A DNA stretch of 64,000 nt, taken from contig NZ_CP059735.1 in assembly GCF_000948975.2 (NCBI RefSeq), forward strand, positions 868,001 through 932,000. The letters run 5' to 3'. Both the position numbers and the translations under genes were made by a program. The stretch comes from Thalassomonas actiniarum. Lineage in GTDB: Bacteria > Pseudomonadota > Gammaproteobacteria > Enterobacterales > Alteromonadaceae. Positions 1 through 10,115 of this stretch are shown one piece after another. The number at the start of each line of letters is the position of its first letter. Position 1 is the stretch's first letter. The notes beneath the pieces were generated by a model. That model ran no database searches, had not been told where the DNA came from, and saw nothing but the letters and a program-made list of their open reading frames with translations.

Positions 1-60
1 ATTGGAAAGATGTGCACTAATTGTTAGTGTAAAAACAAGAATAACCTAGATCTTATCCTT

Positions 61-77
61 GGGGGCTTAATGCCCCC
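61..77 (+). terminator. Stem-loop upstream of sspA
   Basis: A 6-bp perfect GC stem (GGGGGC / GCCCCC) with a 5-nt loop is followed by a T-rich stretch (GTTAGTTTTTAATT). It probably ends the transcript entering from the left edge, or attenuates read-through into sspA. The upstream gene lies outside the window. Confidence 0.55.
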
Positions 78-117
78 ATTGTTAGTTTTTAATTATAAAG
101 AAAATTGGAGGCATTAT

Positions 118-759
118 ATGGCCATAGCTGCGAACAAACGCTCTGTTATGACGTTATATTCACATGCAGATGATATGTACAGTCATCAATCACGTATTGT
201 ATTGGCAGAAAAAGGCGTAGGTGTCGATATTCATCTGGTGGAACCAGGCAACTTACCTGAAGATTTAATCGATTTAAATCCTTACGGTACCGTACCGACC
301 CTAATCGATCGTGAGCTGGCTTTATACGAAGCGAAAATTATTATCGAATACCTGGATGAGCGTTTCCCGCATCCGCCATTAATGCCGGTTTACCCTGTCT
401 CTCGCGGCCGCAGCCGTTTAATGATGCACCGCATTGAAAGTGACTGGTACAGCCTGGCAAAAATTATCCTGAGCGGTCCTGCCGATAAAGCGGCAAAAGC
501 CCGTCAGGAATTAAAAGAAAGCCTGTTAAGCATAGCGCCGGTATTAAATGAAACGCCGTACTTTATGAGCGAAGAATTCAGCCTGGTTGACTGTTACCTG
601 GCACCGCTATTATGGCGTTTACCTGTATTCGGTATCGAGTTGGCCGGTCAGGGCGCTAAAGAGCTGAAAACCTATATGTTAAGATTATTTGAACGTGAAT
701 CTTTCCAGGCGTCGTTAACCGAAGCCGAGCGTGAATTGCGTTTTGGTCACCCTGCATAA
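118..759 (+). CDS. sspA: Stringent starvation protein A (SspA)
   Basis: RNA-polymerase-associated protein of the glutathione S-transferase fold. It helps transcription during starvation and acid stress and does not act as a GST. The protein (213 aa) has a thioredoxin-like N-terminal half and a helical GST C-terminal half. It contains the SspA signatures NKRSVMTLYS, RIVLAEKGV, ERFPHPPLMPVYPV (with the conserved PHP surface motif near residue 85) and FSLVDCYLAPLLWRLP. The frame is open from 70, but the start at 118 is preferred because GGAGG precedes it by 7 nt and the protein then begins MAIAANKRS as in E. coli. The stop overlaps the sspB start (TAATG), so the two are translationally coupled. 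Confidence 0.97.
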   Translation: MAIAANKRSVMTLYSHADDMYSHQSRIVLAEKGVGVDIHLVEPGNLPEDLIDLNPYGTVPTLIDRELALYEAKIIIEYLDERFPHPPLMPVYPVSRGRSRLMMHRIESDWYSLAKIILSGPADKAAKARQELKESLLSIAPVLNETPYFMSEEFSLVDCYLAPLLWRLPVFGIELAGQGAKELKTYMLRLFERESFQASLTEAERELRFGHPA

Positions 760-1247
760 TGCCTGCTTCAATGACTTCCAATAAGCCTTATATTGTTAAG
801 GCTTTTTATGACTGGATTTCTGATAACCAGCTGACACCCTATATCGTCGTGGACGTCAGTGTTTATGGGGTGCTGGTGCCTATGTCATATGTCAATGACG
901 GCCAGATAGTACTCAATGTTTCCGGTTCGGCTGTCGGTTCTATTGCCCTGGGCGACGAGGCGATTGAATTCAGTGCCCGCTTTGGCGGTAAGCTGGAGCA
1001 TCTATGTGTGCCCTATGGCGCCATAGCGGCAATATATGCCAAAGAAAACGGCGCCGGTACCTCATTGCCTATTGAGCACCCGGAAGCGGCAGAAGAAAGC
1101 CTTGCTGCGGCAGATAAGCCTGCAGCCAGTCAGGGTAATGAAGAGCCCGGGCTAAGTGCGGTTAGCTCTGCTGACGACCATCAGGTAGAGCAGAGCAAAC
1201 CTGCCTCTGCTGCCAAAGGCAAACCCAGCCTGAAGGTTGTGAAGTAA
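759..1247 (+). CDS. sspB: ClpXP specificity-enhancing factor SspB
   Basis: Adaptor that binds ssrA-tagged peptides and tethers them to ClpX for degradation by ClpXP. The first ~105 residues form the substrate-binding domain, with SspB hallmarks such as AFYDWISDNQLTPYIVVDV, DGQIVLNVS, ARFGG and AIYAKENGAG. The tail (~107-162) is low-complexity and Ala/Glu/Ser-rich, and ends in GKPSLKVVK, which fits the short C-terminal ClpX-binding motif of SspB. The ATG overlaps the sspA stop, giving the usual sspAB operon. A strong terminator follows. Confidence 0.96.
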   Translation: MPASMTSNKPYIVKAFYDWISDNQLTPYIVVDVSVYGVLVPMSYVNDGQIVLNVSGSAVGSIALGDEAIEFSARFGGKLEHLCVPYGAIAAIYAKENGAGTSLPIEHPEAAEESLAAADKPAASQGNEEPGLSAVSSADDHQVEQSKPASAAKGKPSLKVVK

Positions 1248-1261
1248 TTGCTTCATTAACA

Positions 1262-1301
1262 GACATAAAAAAAGCAAGCCTGGCTTGCTTTTTTTATGTC
1301 T
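1262..1301 (+). terminator. Bidirectional terminator between sspB and dolP
   Basis: A GCAAGCC/GGCTTGC stem is flanked by A7 on the left and T7 on the right. The whole segment is an almost perfect palindrome, so it can stop transcription from both strands: sspAB on the plus and the lpoA-yraN-diaA-dolP genes on the minus. Confidence 0.9.
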
Positions 1302-1355
1302 GTTTTCAGGCGGCAGTTGAGCCAGAAAGCCCTTTACATCCCGGCTTGAATCACC

Positions 1356-1925
1356 TTACTGGTATTCAAATGCCTTGAGTACCCGGTTAACGCCACCTAT
1401 GTTACGGGCAATTTCTACCGCCATATTGGCCTGAGACTGGCTGACCAGTCCCATGAGGAAGACCTCGGCATTTTCCGTGACTACCTTGATATTGCCGGAC
1501 TTGACCTTTTCATCGGCAAAAAGTGCGGTTTTTACCTTAGAGGTCAGCCAGAGGTCATTGGTACGGGTGGTAATGGAAGTAACATTACCGATACGGATCT
1601 GGTTATGGACTTTGACCACGCCATCTATGTTATTTAAGGTCTTAATGGCCAAATCCCTGAGGTAGGTATTCGGGGTTTGGCCGACGATCAACACCGAACC
1701 GTTGACACTCACCACCTGCAGGTTGGTGTTTTCGGTTAATCCATCTTGTTCTTTGAACTTGGCATAGGCATCGAGCTCGATCACCTGATCATCAATCTGG
1801 TTGCCGATAGAGCGTTTATCATTGGCTACCGTAGCGCCGCCGGCAACGCCGACCACGGCCGCGGCAACACAGCCCTGCAGCAGGGCGGCGGCAATCACAA
1901 CAAGGGTTAAACGTTTAAAGGCCAT
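1356..1925 (-). CDS. dolP: BON-domain outer-membrane lipoprotein (DolP/YraP)
   Basis: Lipoprotein that binds anionic phospholipid at the outer membrane and division site and supports envelope integrity and amidase control. The N-terminus is a signal peptide ending in the lipobox LLQGC (Cys at residue 19). Two BON domains follow (about residues 45-115 and 120-189), with the typical glycine and hydrophobic pattern (LQVVSVNGSVLIVGQTPN; IKVVTENAEVFLMGLVS). An AGGAGC ribosome site lies 5 nt before the ATG. It is the last gene of the minus-strand run lpoA, yraN, diaA, dolP, the order found in many gammaproteobacteria. Confidence 0.93.
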   Translation of the reverse strand: MAFKRLTLVVIAAALLQGCVAAAVVGVAGGATVANDKRSIGNQIDDQVIELDAYAKFKEQDGLTENTNLQVVSVNGSVLIVGQTPNTYLRDLAIKTLNNIDGVVKVHNQIRIGNVTSITTRTNDLWLTSKVKTALFADEKVKSGNIKVVTENAEVFLMGLVSQSQANMAVEIARNIGGVNRVLKAFEYQ

Positions 1926-1934
1926 TCATAGCTC

Positions 1935-2924
<990 letters not shown>

Positions 2925-2938
<14 letters not shown>

Positions 2939-4865
2939 TTTCCTGGACCTTATCTTTGCGGTAGCGCCCCCAGATCAGGCTGCGGGTGAGGATATTGTTG
3001 GCATTAAGTTTTAAGACTCCGGTCTGGCCAAAATGCCTGACAAAGGGGTTTTCCTGCATCGCCGCTATTTTGGCGGCCAGGGCAAAACTGTCATAACCCA
3101 TGGCAAAGATACGTTGCAGGCCGTCGCTGCGCCGTGGCCACAGCTGCTGGCTCATTTGCGCCAGCTGTTTATTTTGCTGCTTGCTGTCTAACAACCAGGG
3201 CATTTCCGAGAAGGTCAAACCGGTTAAATCCCGGGTATCGCTGCGGTCATTTAATGCGCTGTGGCTGCGGGAGCTGGCATAGACAGGGATCACCTCGGCA
3301 AAGGGGCTGATATTGACATCGATATAGGGTTTTAACAGCTTGGTTTGCTTGGGGGAGCCCACCAGGTAAATCATATCGACATCGCGGCGGTTACGGGTTT
3401 CGGTTTTCAGGGTCTGTTTGACCCGGCGTTTTAAATCTTTGATCCTGGCTTTGCTTAAGCCGACATCCAGGCTGGCGGTCAGGTCGGTCTGCATTTTTTT
3501 TCCCTGCTCAAACGGCACGACTTCCGGGCTGGTGCCGGTCATTTTTAACCATTGATCGGCAAAGGCCCTGGCAATACGGCTGCTGACCTTGTCCTGATGG
3601 CTCAGTACCACGGGATATTGATAGTTGCGGCGCGCCAGGCTGCTGGCCGCCTGTATTGCTTCGTCTTCCGGGCGCATGGATAAGGCCACCTGGTGAGGCT
3701 TAAGGGCCTGCTCATCCGGGACATTGAGCAACAGGGTCGGCACCAGTAATTCTTCCTGCGCCAGGTAGGCCTGAACGTTGGGTTTTAACAGCGGACCGAT
3801 GACAAAATCGATTGCCTGTTCGTTAAAGGTTAACACCAGGGCTGACATATCCAGGGTGTTGGTATCGATAAAATGCAGGGACACGGCATCATGGTTTTGA
3901 TAAGCAGATAACAAGCCTTGCTGGGCGGCATTGCCGGCTGCGGCCTGGTTGCCGGACAGGGGTAATAGCACGGCAATATTTTCAATCGTTTTGTTGTCGC
4001 GCTCGGCGGTTTTCAGGCTATCGACAATGGCGACGGCGGGATGTTCGGAAAACTTGCGCTGCCACTGGCTTAAATAGCGGTTAAACTGCGCCGGGTTGTC
4101 GCCGAACTGGAAGGCGAACTTCAACAATTGTTGCCAGCCCTTTATATAGGGGGGGTTAAGTTGTGCCAACTGATCAAGTTGCCATTGCGACAGGGCGCTT
4201 AAGCTTTGCCACAGGGCGAAAACATCGTCATTTGAGGCAAAGTCGTCGATGACAAAGGCCCTTAAGGCAGCATCGGCAGCATCTACCGCCAGCTCACGGC
4301 TGTGTTGCACCTTGGCAAGTTGCTGATAATAAGCCAGCCGGTGGCTGAGCTGATGCTCCTTGCTGAGGGTATCGGCCTGGGTCAATTGTTCCAGCGCCAG
4401 TTGATGATATCCCAAAGCCTGTAAATTGGTGGCTTTGCTGATAAACAAGCGATACTTGTCATCAAGTTTGCCGATATCCGTTATTCCGCCCTCTGTTGTG
4501 ACCAGCAAGGGGGTGATCTGGTTTGCCAGCCACAACGCCTTACGGTGCTTTTCTTCGCCGCCTAATAATTCTGCTGCCGTTATCATTAACGGGATGGCTT
4601 CTGCGGCATCAAGCCCTTTGGCCAGGTCAAGGTAGTCCTGGGCGCTTTGCGGTGTTTTAGTTGTCTGGCTAACCGGAGTGACTTCTGTTGTCGGCTTTTT
4701 TGTCGGGCTAACCGTTTTCTGGGTGGCGCAATTACTGAGCAATAGGCTGATAATTACTGCGGCTAAAGCCGATTTATATTGTTGTTGAAATTTATATTGC
4801 TTCACCAGTGAGAAATCCGTGCGTTTTAGTATGGGTTTATAATAAACTTCATCCTCTTTTGTCAC
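2925..4865 (-). CDS. lpoA: Penicillin-binding protein activator LpoA
   Basis: Outer-membrane lipoprotein that reaches through the periplasm and activates PBP1a for peptidoglycan synthesis. The N-terminal half (about 70-290) is helical and TPR-like. The C-terminal half (about 300-620) is a periplasmic-binding-protein-like domain starting IAVLLPLSGNQAAAGNAAQQGLLSA. The lipobox is LLLSNC. The listed GTG start gives an unusually long basic leader with no ribosome site. A GTG at 4805 would give a normal 26-residue lipoprotein signal, so 2925-4805 may be the true gene. It is divergent from rsmI. Confidence 0.92.
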
Positions 4866-4882
4866 AACATAAGTAAGCTTTT

Positions 4883-5737
4883 ATGACACAAACCCAAGTT
4901 GATGCCGGGGCCTTGTATATCGTTGCCACCCCGATAGGTAATTTAGGGGATATCAGCCAGAGGGCCTTAGATATACTGACTCAGGTAGATGTCATTGCCT
5001 GTGAAGATACCCGCCATACCCAGAGATTGTTATCGGCATTTTCGATAAAAAATAAAACCATGTCGATGCATGATCACAACGAAAGGCAGCGTCAGGAGCA
5101 AATAGCGGCCTTGCTGCAGGAAGGAAAAAGCATTGCTTTGGTCTCTGATGCCGGTACGCCTTTGATCAGCGATCCCGGGTTTCATTTGGTGCGTTACTGT
5201 CGTCAGCTGGGGTTAAACGTCACCCCGGTCCCCGGTGCCTGTGCTGCCATTACCGCATTATCCTGTGCCGGATTGCCTACCGATCGTTTTACTTTTGAAG
5301 GTTTTTTGCCGTCCAAATCCGGTGCCCGGCAGACAAAATTAGCAGAGCTTACCAATGAGCCCAGAACCATGGTGTTTTATGATGCGCCAAGAAGGGCAAT
5401 AGATACCATAGAAGATGTTGTCTCTGTGCTTGGCGGCGAGCGTTATGTGGTGATTGCCCGTGAGCTGACCAAAACTTTTGAAACCATACATTCGGACACG
5501 GCAGAAAACCTTTTAAATTGGTTGCAAGAAGATCCCAACCAGCTCAAAGGGGAAATGGTGTTGATCATCGAAGGCCACAAGGTTGATCCCGATGCGATAT
5601 CGCCGAAAATTATCGATACCCTGAAATTATTGCTGGAAGAACTGCCGCCGAAAAAAGCCTGCGCCATTGCCGCAAAAATACACGGGGTGAAGAAAAATGC
5701 CCTTTATGATCTGGCTTTGTCCTTCAAGACCGACTGA
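4883..5737 (+). CDS. rsmI: 16S rRNA C1402 2'-O-methyltransferase RsmI
   Basis: Methylates the ribose of C1402 in the decoding centre of 16S rRNA using S-adenosylmethionine. It is a tetrapyrrole-methylase fold protein of 284 aa, the usual length. Motifs seen: [15 protein letters not shown] at the N-terminus, [28 protein letters not shown] and [24 protein letters not shown]. The short C-terminal HTH-like tail is present. It diverges from lpoA; the two annotated starts are only 17 nt apart, which is another reason to suspect a shorter LpoA. Confidence 0.96.
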   Translation: MTQTQVDAGALYIVATPIGNLGDISQRALDILTQVDVIACEDTRHTQRLLSAFSIKNKTMSMHDHNERQRQEQIAALLQEGKSIALVSDAGTPLISDPGFHLVRYCRQLGLNVTPVPGACAAITALSCAGLPTDRFTFEGFLPSKSGARQTKLAELTNEPRTMVFYDAPRRAIDTIEDVVSVLGGERYVVIARELTKTFETIHSDTAENLLNWLQEDPNQLKGEMVLIIEGHKVDPDAISPKIIDTLKLLLEELPPKKACAIAAKIHGVKKNALYDLALSFKTD

Positions 5738-5819
5738 TTCACCATCTGTGATAAAAGGGCGCTGCCTCTTAATTAGTGATTAAGGCTATACTTTGATCAT
5801 TCAATTAAGGGGCATTGTT

Positions 5820-6584
5820 TTGTTGGCTCGCATTTATTTTCTGTTACTTCCGGTCTTGGCGGCCATGCTTTTCTTTTCCATCTTGTCACTGGCCAGCGAA
5901 AAAGTCTTTGCTAAAAAGCTCCCTGTTGAACAAGCCGTTAAACATACTAAAACCTTATATTTATCTGCTCCGGCAGAAGCTTCCGGGTTTACCGAGACCA
6001 TGCAGTTAATTATGCAGGCATACGAGGATATCGGCTACCGGGCGGAAATTGTTCCCATGCCGGCCAAAAGGGCAATGCACGAGGCGCTTCACGGTGACTG
6101 GGTGGATGCCGCCGTTGGCAGGGTTGAGCTGGCGGGTGAACTATTAAACAACTATATCCGTATACCTGTGCCGATTGGGGTCGCGGAGATTTTTGTTTAT
6201 TTCAGGGAGGATGCTTTCGATGAGTTGGCTGATATCAGCAGCTGGTCGGGGTTAAGTCGCTATAAGGTCGCCAGCTTACGCGGTTTTATTATCTCTTCAC
6301 AAAACTTAGCCAAGCACCGGGTTGATTTTCAGCAGGTGACTTATGCCAGGCAGGCGTTTGAAATGTTATTGCGAAAACATGTCGATCTGGTGGTATTACC
6401 CCGGAGAATGGCGGATAGGGTATTGAACCAAGATGAGTTTAAACAAGTAAAGGGATCGACAAACTCTCTGGATAAACAGCCTGTGTATCACTATCTTCAT
6501 CAAAAGCATAAAGCCCTGGTACCTGCGCTAACCCTTAGTTTATCTCGACTATTCCCTCAGGATGAGGCTTTGGGAAATCACTAG
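5820..6584 (+). CDS. Periplasmic solute-binding-like protein (family 3)
   Basis: Resembles the extracellular solute-binding family 3 (amino-acid-type periplasmic receptors), common in Alteromonadales as stand-alone proteins. There is a signal peptide (FLLLPVLAAMLFFSILSLAS), then TLYLSAPAEASGFTETMQLIMQAYEDIGYRAEI and the typical lobe pattern with DAAVGRVE and VDLVVLPRR. No transporter genes are adjacent. The frame is open from a TTG at 5793. The TTG at 5820 is preferred because AAGGGG lies 7 nt upstream. Substrate unknown. It lies between rsmI and rnpB, which are adjacent in many relatives. Confidence 0.7.
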   Translation: MLARIYFLLLPVLAAMLFFSILSLASEKVFAKKLPVEQAVKHTKTLYLSAPAEASGFTETMQLIMQAYEDIGYRAEIVPMPAKRAMHEALHGDWVDAAVGRVELAGELLNNYIRIPVPIGVAEIFVYFREDAFDELADISSWSGLSRYKVASLRGFIISSQNLAKHRVDFQQVTYARQAFEMLLRKHVDLVVLPRRMADRVLNQDEFKQVKGSTNSLDKQPVYHYLHQKHKALVPALTLSLSRLFPQDEALGNH

Positions 6585-6606
6585 CTGACATTAAAGGAGA
6601 TTTCCA

Positions 6607-6635
6607 TTGGCTCGGGAGCTAACTTGGGGTAGAAT
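6607..6635 (+). promoter_or_regulatory. rnpB promoter
   Basis: TTGGCT and TAGAAT hexamers separated by 17 nt, placing transcription start at about 6641-6643, just where the conserved 5' end of RNase P RNA begins. A good sigma-70 match. Confidence 0.75.
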
Positions 6636-6640
6636 GCGCC

Positions 6641-7010
<370 letters not shown>

Positions 7011-7019
7011 ATGTTTTAC

Positions 7020-7054
7020 AAAAAAGCCGCTACTGACGAGTAGCGGCTTTTTTG
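7020..7054 (+). terminator. rnpB terminator
   Basis: GCCGCTAC / GTAGCGGC 8-bp stem with a 6-nt loop, A-tract before and T6 after. A strong intrinsic terminator placed about 10 nt after the mature 3' end of rnpB. Confidence 0.93.
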
Positions 7055-7111
7055 TACCCGTAAGAAAGAGAAAAAGAAAAAGAAAGCCCTCTCCACTCAA
7101 ACCAGGCCCGG

Positions 7112-7132
7112 CGGCTTATCGGTCAACTCAAA
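7112..7132 (+). repeat. Partial duplicate of the rnpB 3' end
   Basis: Matches 6991-7011, the 3' end of rnpB, at 20 of 21 positions (one C-to-T change that still allows G-U pairing in P1). Copies of the rnpB tail downstream of rnpB are known in E. coli. Here the copy sits between the terminator and a block of accessory genes, so it might also be a scar of DNA integration. Confidence 0.7.
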
Positions 7133-7249
7133 GTCATATTTACTCTTCAATGCCGGATAATAAAATAAGTTGATTTTGGTTTTTTAATCACTAGAATTTA
7201 GGGGTTGCAGGTAGAACAGATATACCAATTGAGCTTAAAGGAATAAAGC

Positions 7250-8272
7250 ATGGACGCATTACCTGGTACACGAAACCAAGCCATACATATTGTTGAAAAA
7301 CAAATGCCTGTTGATCAACTTATTATGACCATGTATGAGTCTCCCTCTAAAGATACTTATAACCACTTTAAAATGGTTAATTCCCATATTAAAGATGGTA
7401 TTGTGCAAGTCGGCCAAGTTGTTTTACTGTCTCCGGCAGATACACAAGCATGCACAACCGAGGAAGCCGAATTTTTAACCATAGCGAATAAGGTTGATAT
7501 AACCTTATTGAAGCTCTCTAATTCAGAAAAACAGCTGCTGGTAAATCGATATGAAATGCTGTCCAATGTTGCTAGTTACAACGGTTTATTTTTAGGCGTA
7601 ACTAATACTGCATGGAACGCACATGTCAAGCAGGTGGAAGCTATCTTAAAAGAAATAGAGCAGAACTATGTTGCTAGTTATAAAACCACAGGCAACGTCA
7701 AGAATCAAAACTTCTTTACCCGGCGAAACATACAGTTTAAACGTTTAGATGCGGCATTGAATCGTTTCGCACAGCCTTCATTCGGTGGTAATCTTGTGCC
7801 GGGAGATATTCGCAGTAACTTAGGCTTAAGCAGTAAAAGTATCATTCATCAATGGACTAAACAGCCCGTCAATGCCACCACTATCCCTAATTTTCATAAA
7901 AACTACGCAACAGTCGCAGAGATGTCACGCAATTTAAAACGGGTGGGGCATGTTGGTATAGCTTTAACCGGCGTTGATGCGGTTGCCAATATTCATAAAG
8001 CCTGTACTGTTGGCGATGATGCCAGTTGCCGTAAAGCAAAATATACTCAAACAGGTAAAGCTGTTGTTAGTATTGGCGGCGGTGGTTTAGGTGGTCTGGT
8101 TGCTTCTTGGGCTGTTTGTACTTTGGTTTTTGGTTTACCATCAGCAGGCACAAGTGCTTTTTGGTGTGCCGTTGTTGCTGGCGCGGGCGGTGGATATGCA
8201 GGAGGAAAATATGGTGGTTCTGGAGGTGAATATTTAGGTGAACAGCTTTATATATCAAACAGTATTAAGTGA
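7250..8272 (+). CDS. Putative toxin: LysM-like N-terminus, hydrophobic C-terminus
   Basis: Not recognised as a named family. Residues ~12-62 look LysM-like (AIHIVEKQMPVDQLIMTMY ... GIVQVGQVVLLSP). Residues ~65-230 are mixed and partly helical. The last ~90 residues carry glycine-zipper-like membrane segments (VVSIGGGGLGGLVASWAV ... WCAVVAGAGGGYAGGKYGG). There is no signal peptide. AAAGGA lies 7 nt before the ATG. The stop overlaps the start of a small membrane protein gene. A cargo or binding domain followed by a membrane-inserting tail, with an overlapping multi-spanning partner, is the layout of membrane-disrupting type VI effectors with immunity proteins. That function is inference; no type VI genes are in the window. 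Confidence 0.55.
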   Translation: MDALPGTRNQAIHIVEKQMPVDQLIMTMYESPSKDTYNHFKMVNSHIKDGIVQVGQVVLLSPADTQACTTEEAEFLTIANKVDITLLKLSNSEKQLLVNRYEMLSNVASYNGLFLGVTNTAWNAHVKQVEAILKEIEQNYVASYKTTGNVKNQNFFTRRNIQFKRLDAALNRFAQPSFGGNLVPGDIRSNLGLSSKSIIHQWTKQPVNATTIPNFHKNYATVAEMSRNLKRVGHVGIALTGVDAVANIHKACTVGDDASCRKAKYTQTGKAVVSIGGGGLGGLVASWAVCTLVFGLPSAGTSAFWCAVVAGAGGGYAGGKYGGSGGEYLGEQLYISNSIK

Positions 8273-8643
8273 TTCTTATGCAAGAGCTTAGTTTGATTAC
8301 AAAAATCATGATGTTTTTAATCTTTGGTGGTTGCTTTGGGTTTTTTATTTGGTTAGGGGGAGTACTTTATCTAAGAAAGAAATGGCTGCCTCTATTAGAA
8401 GATATTCTGGATGATGGCGTCAGATTCTATACCTTAAATATCTTTTTTTCAGGGCAAGGGGTTTTACAGTACGCCACTGTGTTTCTTAGCGCCTTTCATG
8501 CTAAACGGTACGGCATGCTAGAAAAAAGAAACAATGTCCCTAAGCATATACAAAGGCTGTTTATTTTTGCCTTTTGCTGGTTCATGTTAAGTTTTGTTTT
8601 GATGGTGAGCGGTATTGTTATGCACCAAATATATGTTTTATAG
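8269..8643 (+). CDS. Small membrane protein, putative immunity partner
   Basis: 124 residues with about three transmembrane stretches: residues ~11-33 (IMMFLIFGGCFGFFIWLGG), a weaker one at ~55-72 and ~97-120 (FIFAFCWFMLSFVLMVSGIVM). The GTG start overlaps the stop of the preceding gene (GTGA), which implies coupled translation; an ATG at 8278 is an alternative. No family recognised. By position it may protect the producer from the upstream hydrophobic-tail protein, as immunity proteins of membrane-active toxins often span the membrane several times. Confidence 0.55.
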   Translation: MILMQELSLITKIMMFLIFGGCFGFFIWLGGVLYLRKKWLPLLEDILDDGVRFYTLNIFFSGQGVLQYATVFLSAFHAKRYGMLEKRNNVPKHIQRLFIFAFCWFMLSFVLMVSGIVMHQIYVL

Positions 8644-8810
8644 CATATGAGCAAAAGGCCCAACCAACTAGCTTAATTTTTGGTTTGTAATTAAATCTGA
8701 GGGCGTTTCCAATCTGTCGTTTATCAACTAAATCCTCTTATATTGGCCCTGAGGGACTAGTATGATATGCATCATAGTTTTATTGTATTTCCTTCCTTTT
8801 ATTTCTAGTT

Positions 8811-8860
8811 TCCTTTATATTTCCGCATGTACAAATACGGAAATATAAAAATATAAAGGA
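8811..8860. promoter_or_regulatory. Inverted repeat upstream of the XRE gene
   Basis: Left arm 8811-8825 (TCCTTTATATTTCCG) is mirrored at 8838-8860, where the right arm contains an extra direct repeat (AAATATAA twice). It ends 8 nt before the ATG of the regulator and includes its AAGGA ribosome site. A likely autoregulatory operator or a hairpin masking the ribosome site. Confidence 0.55.
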
Positions 8861-8868
8861 ATCATTCA

Positions 8869-9219
8869 ATGCCCTTCATACCAAGCAAAGATGACTTAAA
8901 GCGCGCCAGACTCTCTGTCAACCTAACCACCGAAGCGCTGGCGAAAAAAGTCGGGGTCAGCCGGGTAACTGTGGAGAAGTGGGAGAACGGCAAGAGTAAG
9001 CCAAAATATGATAAAGCCTTTCTTATCTGCATTCATTGCGGATTTGACCTTTCTGGGTTTGCAAAACAATTCAAAGCACTTGAGCAGCAATTTTCTCAAT
9101 ATAAGGATCTAGGAGATGAAACAAAACCTAACGCCTACCGGGCAGCACCAAAAACAGACCACCTCAAACAGCCAATCAATCTACAAGGAACCGATGATCA
9201 TGCAGAAGTTAACAACTGA
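8869..9219 (+). CDS. XRE-family HTH regulator
   Basis: 116 residues with a lambda-repressor-like HTH at ~8-60 (LKRARLSVNLTTEALAKKVGVSRVTVEKWENGKSKPKYDKAFLI, shown here only by its ends LKRARLS and KPKYDKAF). The remainder is short and polar, with no peptidase or ligand domain. The start has AAGGA 8 nt upstream. The 3' end overlaps the next gene, a double-glycine peptide, by 26 nt, so regulator and peptide share a transcript. Probably controls its own operon through the inverted repeat just upstream. Confidence 0.8.
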   Translation: MPFIPSKDDLKRARLSVNLTTEALAKKVGVSRVTVEKWENGKSKPKYDKAFLICIHCGFDLSGFAKQFKALEQQFSQYKDLGDETKPNAYRAAPKTDHLKQPINLQGTDDHAEVNN

Positions 9220-9415
9220 TGAACTAAAAAATATCACTGGCGGCAGTAATGGCGGTAAAGGTGTACACCCAACAGCACTAACTCTTGACGACCTGAAAAA
9301 TATCACAGGCGGTTCTGGTGGCGGAAAAGGGGTTAATCCTGCAAGCGCAGCTCCTATAACTCCTATGGCAGATAGTCTTTTCCCTGTAAAGAAAGAAGAA
9401 GGCACAACACCCTAG
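9194..9415 (+). CDS. Small peptide with duplicated double-glycine motif
   Basis: 73 residues: MIMQKLTTDELKNITGGS, GGKGVHP, then a second copy DDLKNITGGSGGGKGVNP, and a Pro/Ala-rich end. The sequence DELKNITGG fits double-glycine leader peptides of bacteriocins and other exported peptides (an acidic/Leu/Ile pattern ending in GG). Having two consecutive leader-like units is unusual. The units differ mainly at synonymous sites, so the repeat is kept at protein level. The frame is open from 9116, but AAGGA 5 nt before 9194 and the leader at the new N-terminus decide the start. No cysteines. Function as a secreted peptide is inferred. Confidence 0.65.
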   Translation: MIMQKLTTDELKNITGGSNGGKGVHPTALTLDDLKNITGGSGGGKGVNPASAAPITPMADSLFPVKKEEGTTP

Positions 9416-9443
9416 TTGGTGCTGTTACAAGGATTAGAATTAC

Positions 9444-10073
9444 ATGGTTAAGTTGTTTCAATTAACTTTGATATTTGCTGGCGTTGTATATGCCATTATC
9501 AGTAAAAATCATTTGCATGTTTACCTGATTATAAATGCGTCACTGCTTTTGATTATGTTCAAGAGCAAGGACAATATAAATGTGGTTCATTTGTGCGGAG
9601 CTTTACTGGCGGTCTATGTTCTAGAGATGCTGATCTTCCATAATTTCATAGTAACCGAAAGCGATGTGCTCAGTGATATGGCTATAAATGCAATTATCTT
9701 TGCTTTTCATTTTGCCGTTGATCTGGTGATATTTTTCCTGCTGATTTTACGTGCTCCTTTCACAAGGGCCAGACTGGAATCACAAGGTAAGCCAACAGAC
9801 CATATTTATAAATATAATGCTGAAATGGCGCTGGCAAGTTTGATGACTTTGTTTATGGTCGTTGACTTGATGGCGCTTGGGGAAAACTTCCTACGGCATT
9901 TACCTGAGTTCGGGATAACCGGGCCAGTGGCTGAATTCTTTTCTACATGGAGATTGGCCTATGACCAATATGAGAATGTGAAGTTTACATTATTGGGGTT
10001 AACTTTCCTGTTGGTGTGGCTCATGGCCTCGAATCTTGGTCAACAGCCTTATGAGGAACCAGAACCAAGGTAA
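9444..10073 (+). CDS. Multi-spanning membrane protein, unknown
   Basis: 209 residues with about six hydrophobic segments (for example LIFAGVVYAII, VYLIINASLLLIM, LCGALLAVYVLEMLIF, INAIIFAFHFAVDLVIFFLLIL, ALASLMTLFMVVDLMAL and FTLLGLTFLLVWLMA). No family recognised. It follows the double-glycine peptide gene by 28 nt and precedes a terminator, so it forms the end of the XRE-peptide-membrane unit. Immunity to, or processing of, the peptide is a position-based guess. Confidence 0.65.
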   Translation: MVKLFQLTLIFAGVVYAIISKNHLHVYLIINASLLLIMFKSKDNINVVHLCGALLAVYVLEMLIFHNFIVTESDVLSDMAINAIIFAFHFAVDLVIFFLLILRAPFTRARLESQGKPTDHIYKYNAEMALASLMTLFMVVDLMALGENFLRHLPEFGITGPVAEFFSTWRLAYDQYENVKFTLLGLTFLLVWLMASNLGQQPYEEPEPR

Positions 10074-10115
10074 CAGGCATTAGCACAGGTAACAGCTGAT
10101 ATACGCATTGTGATT

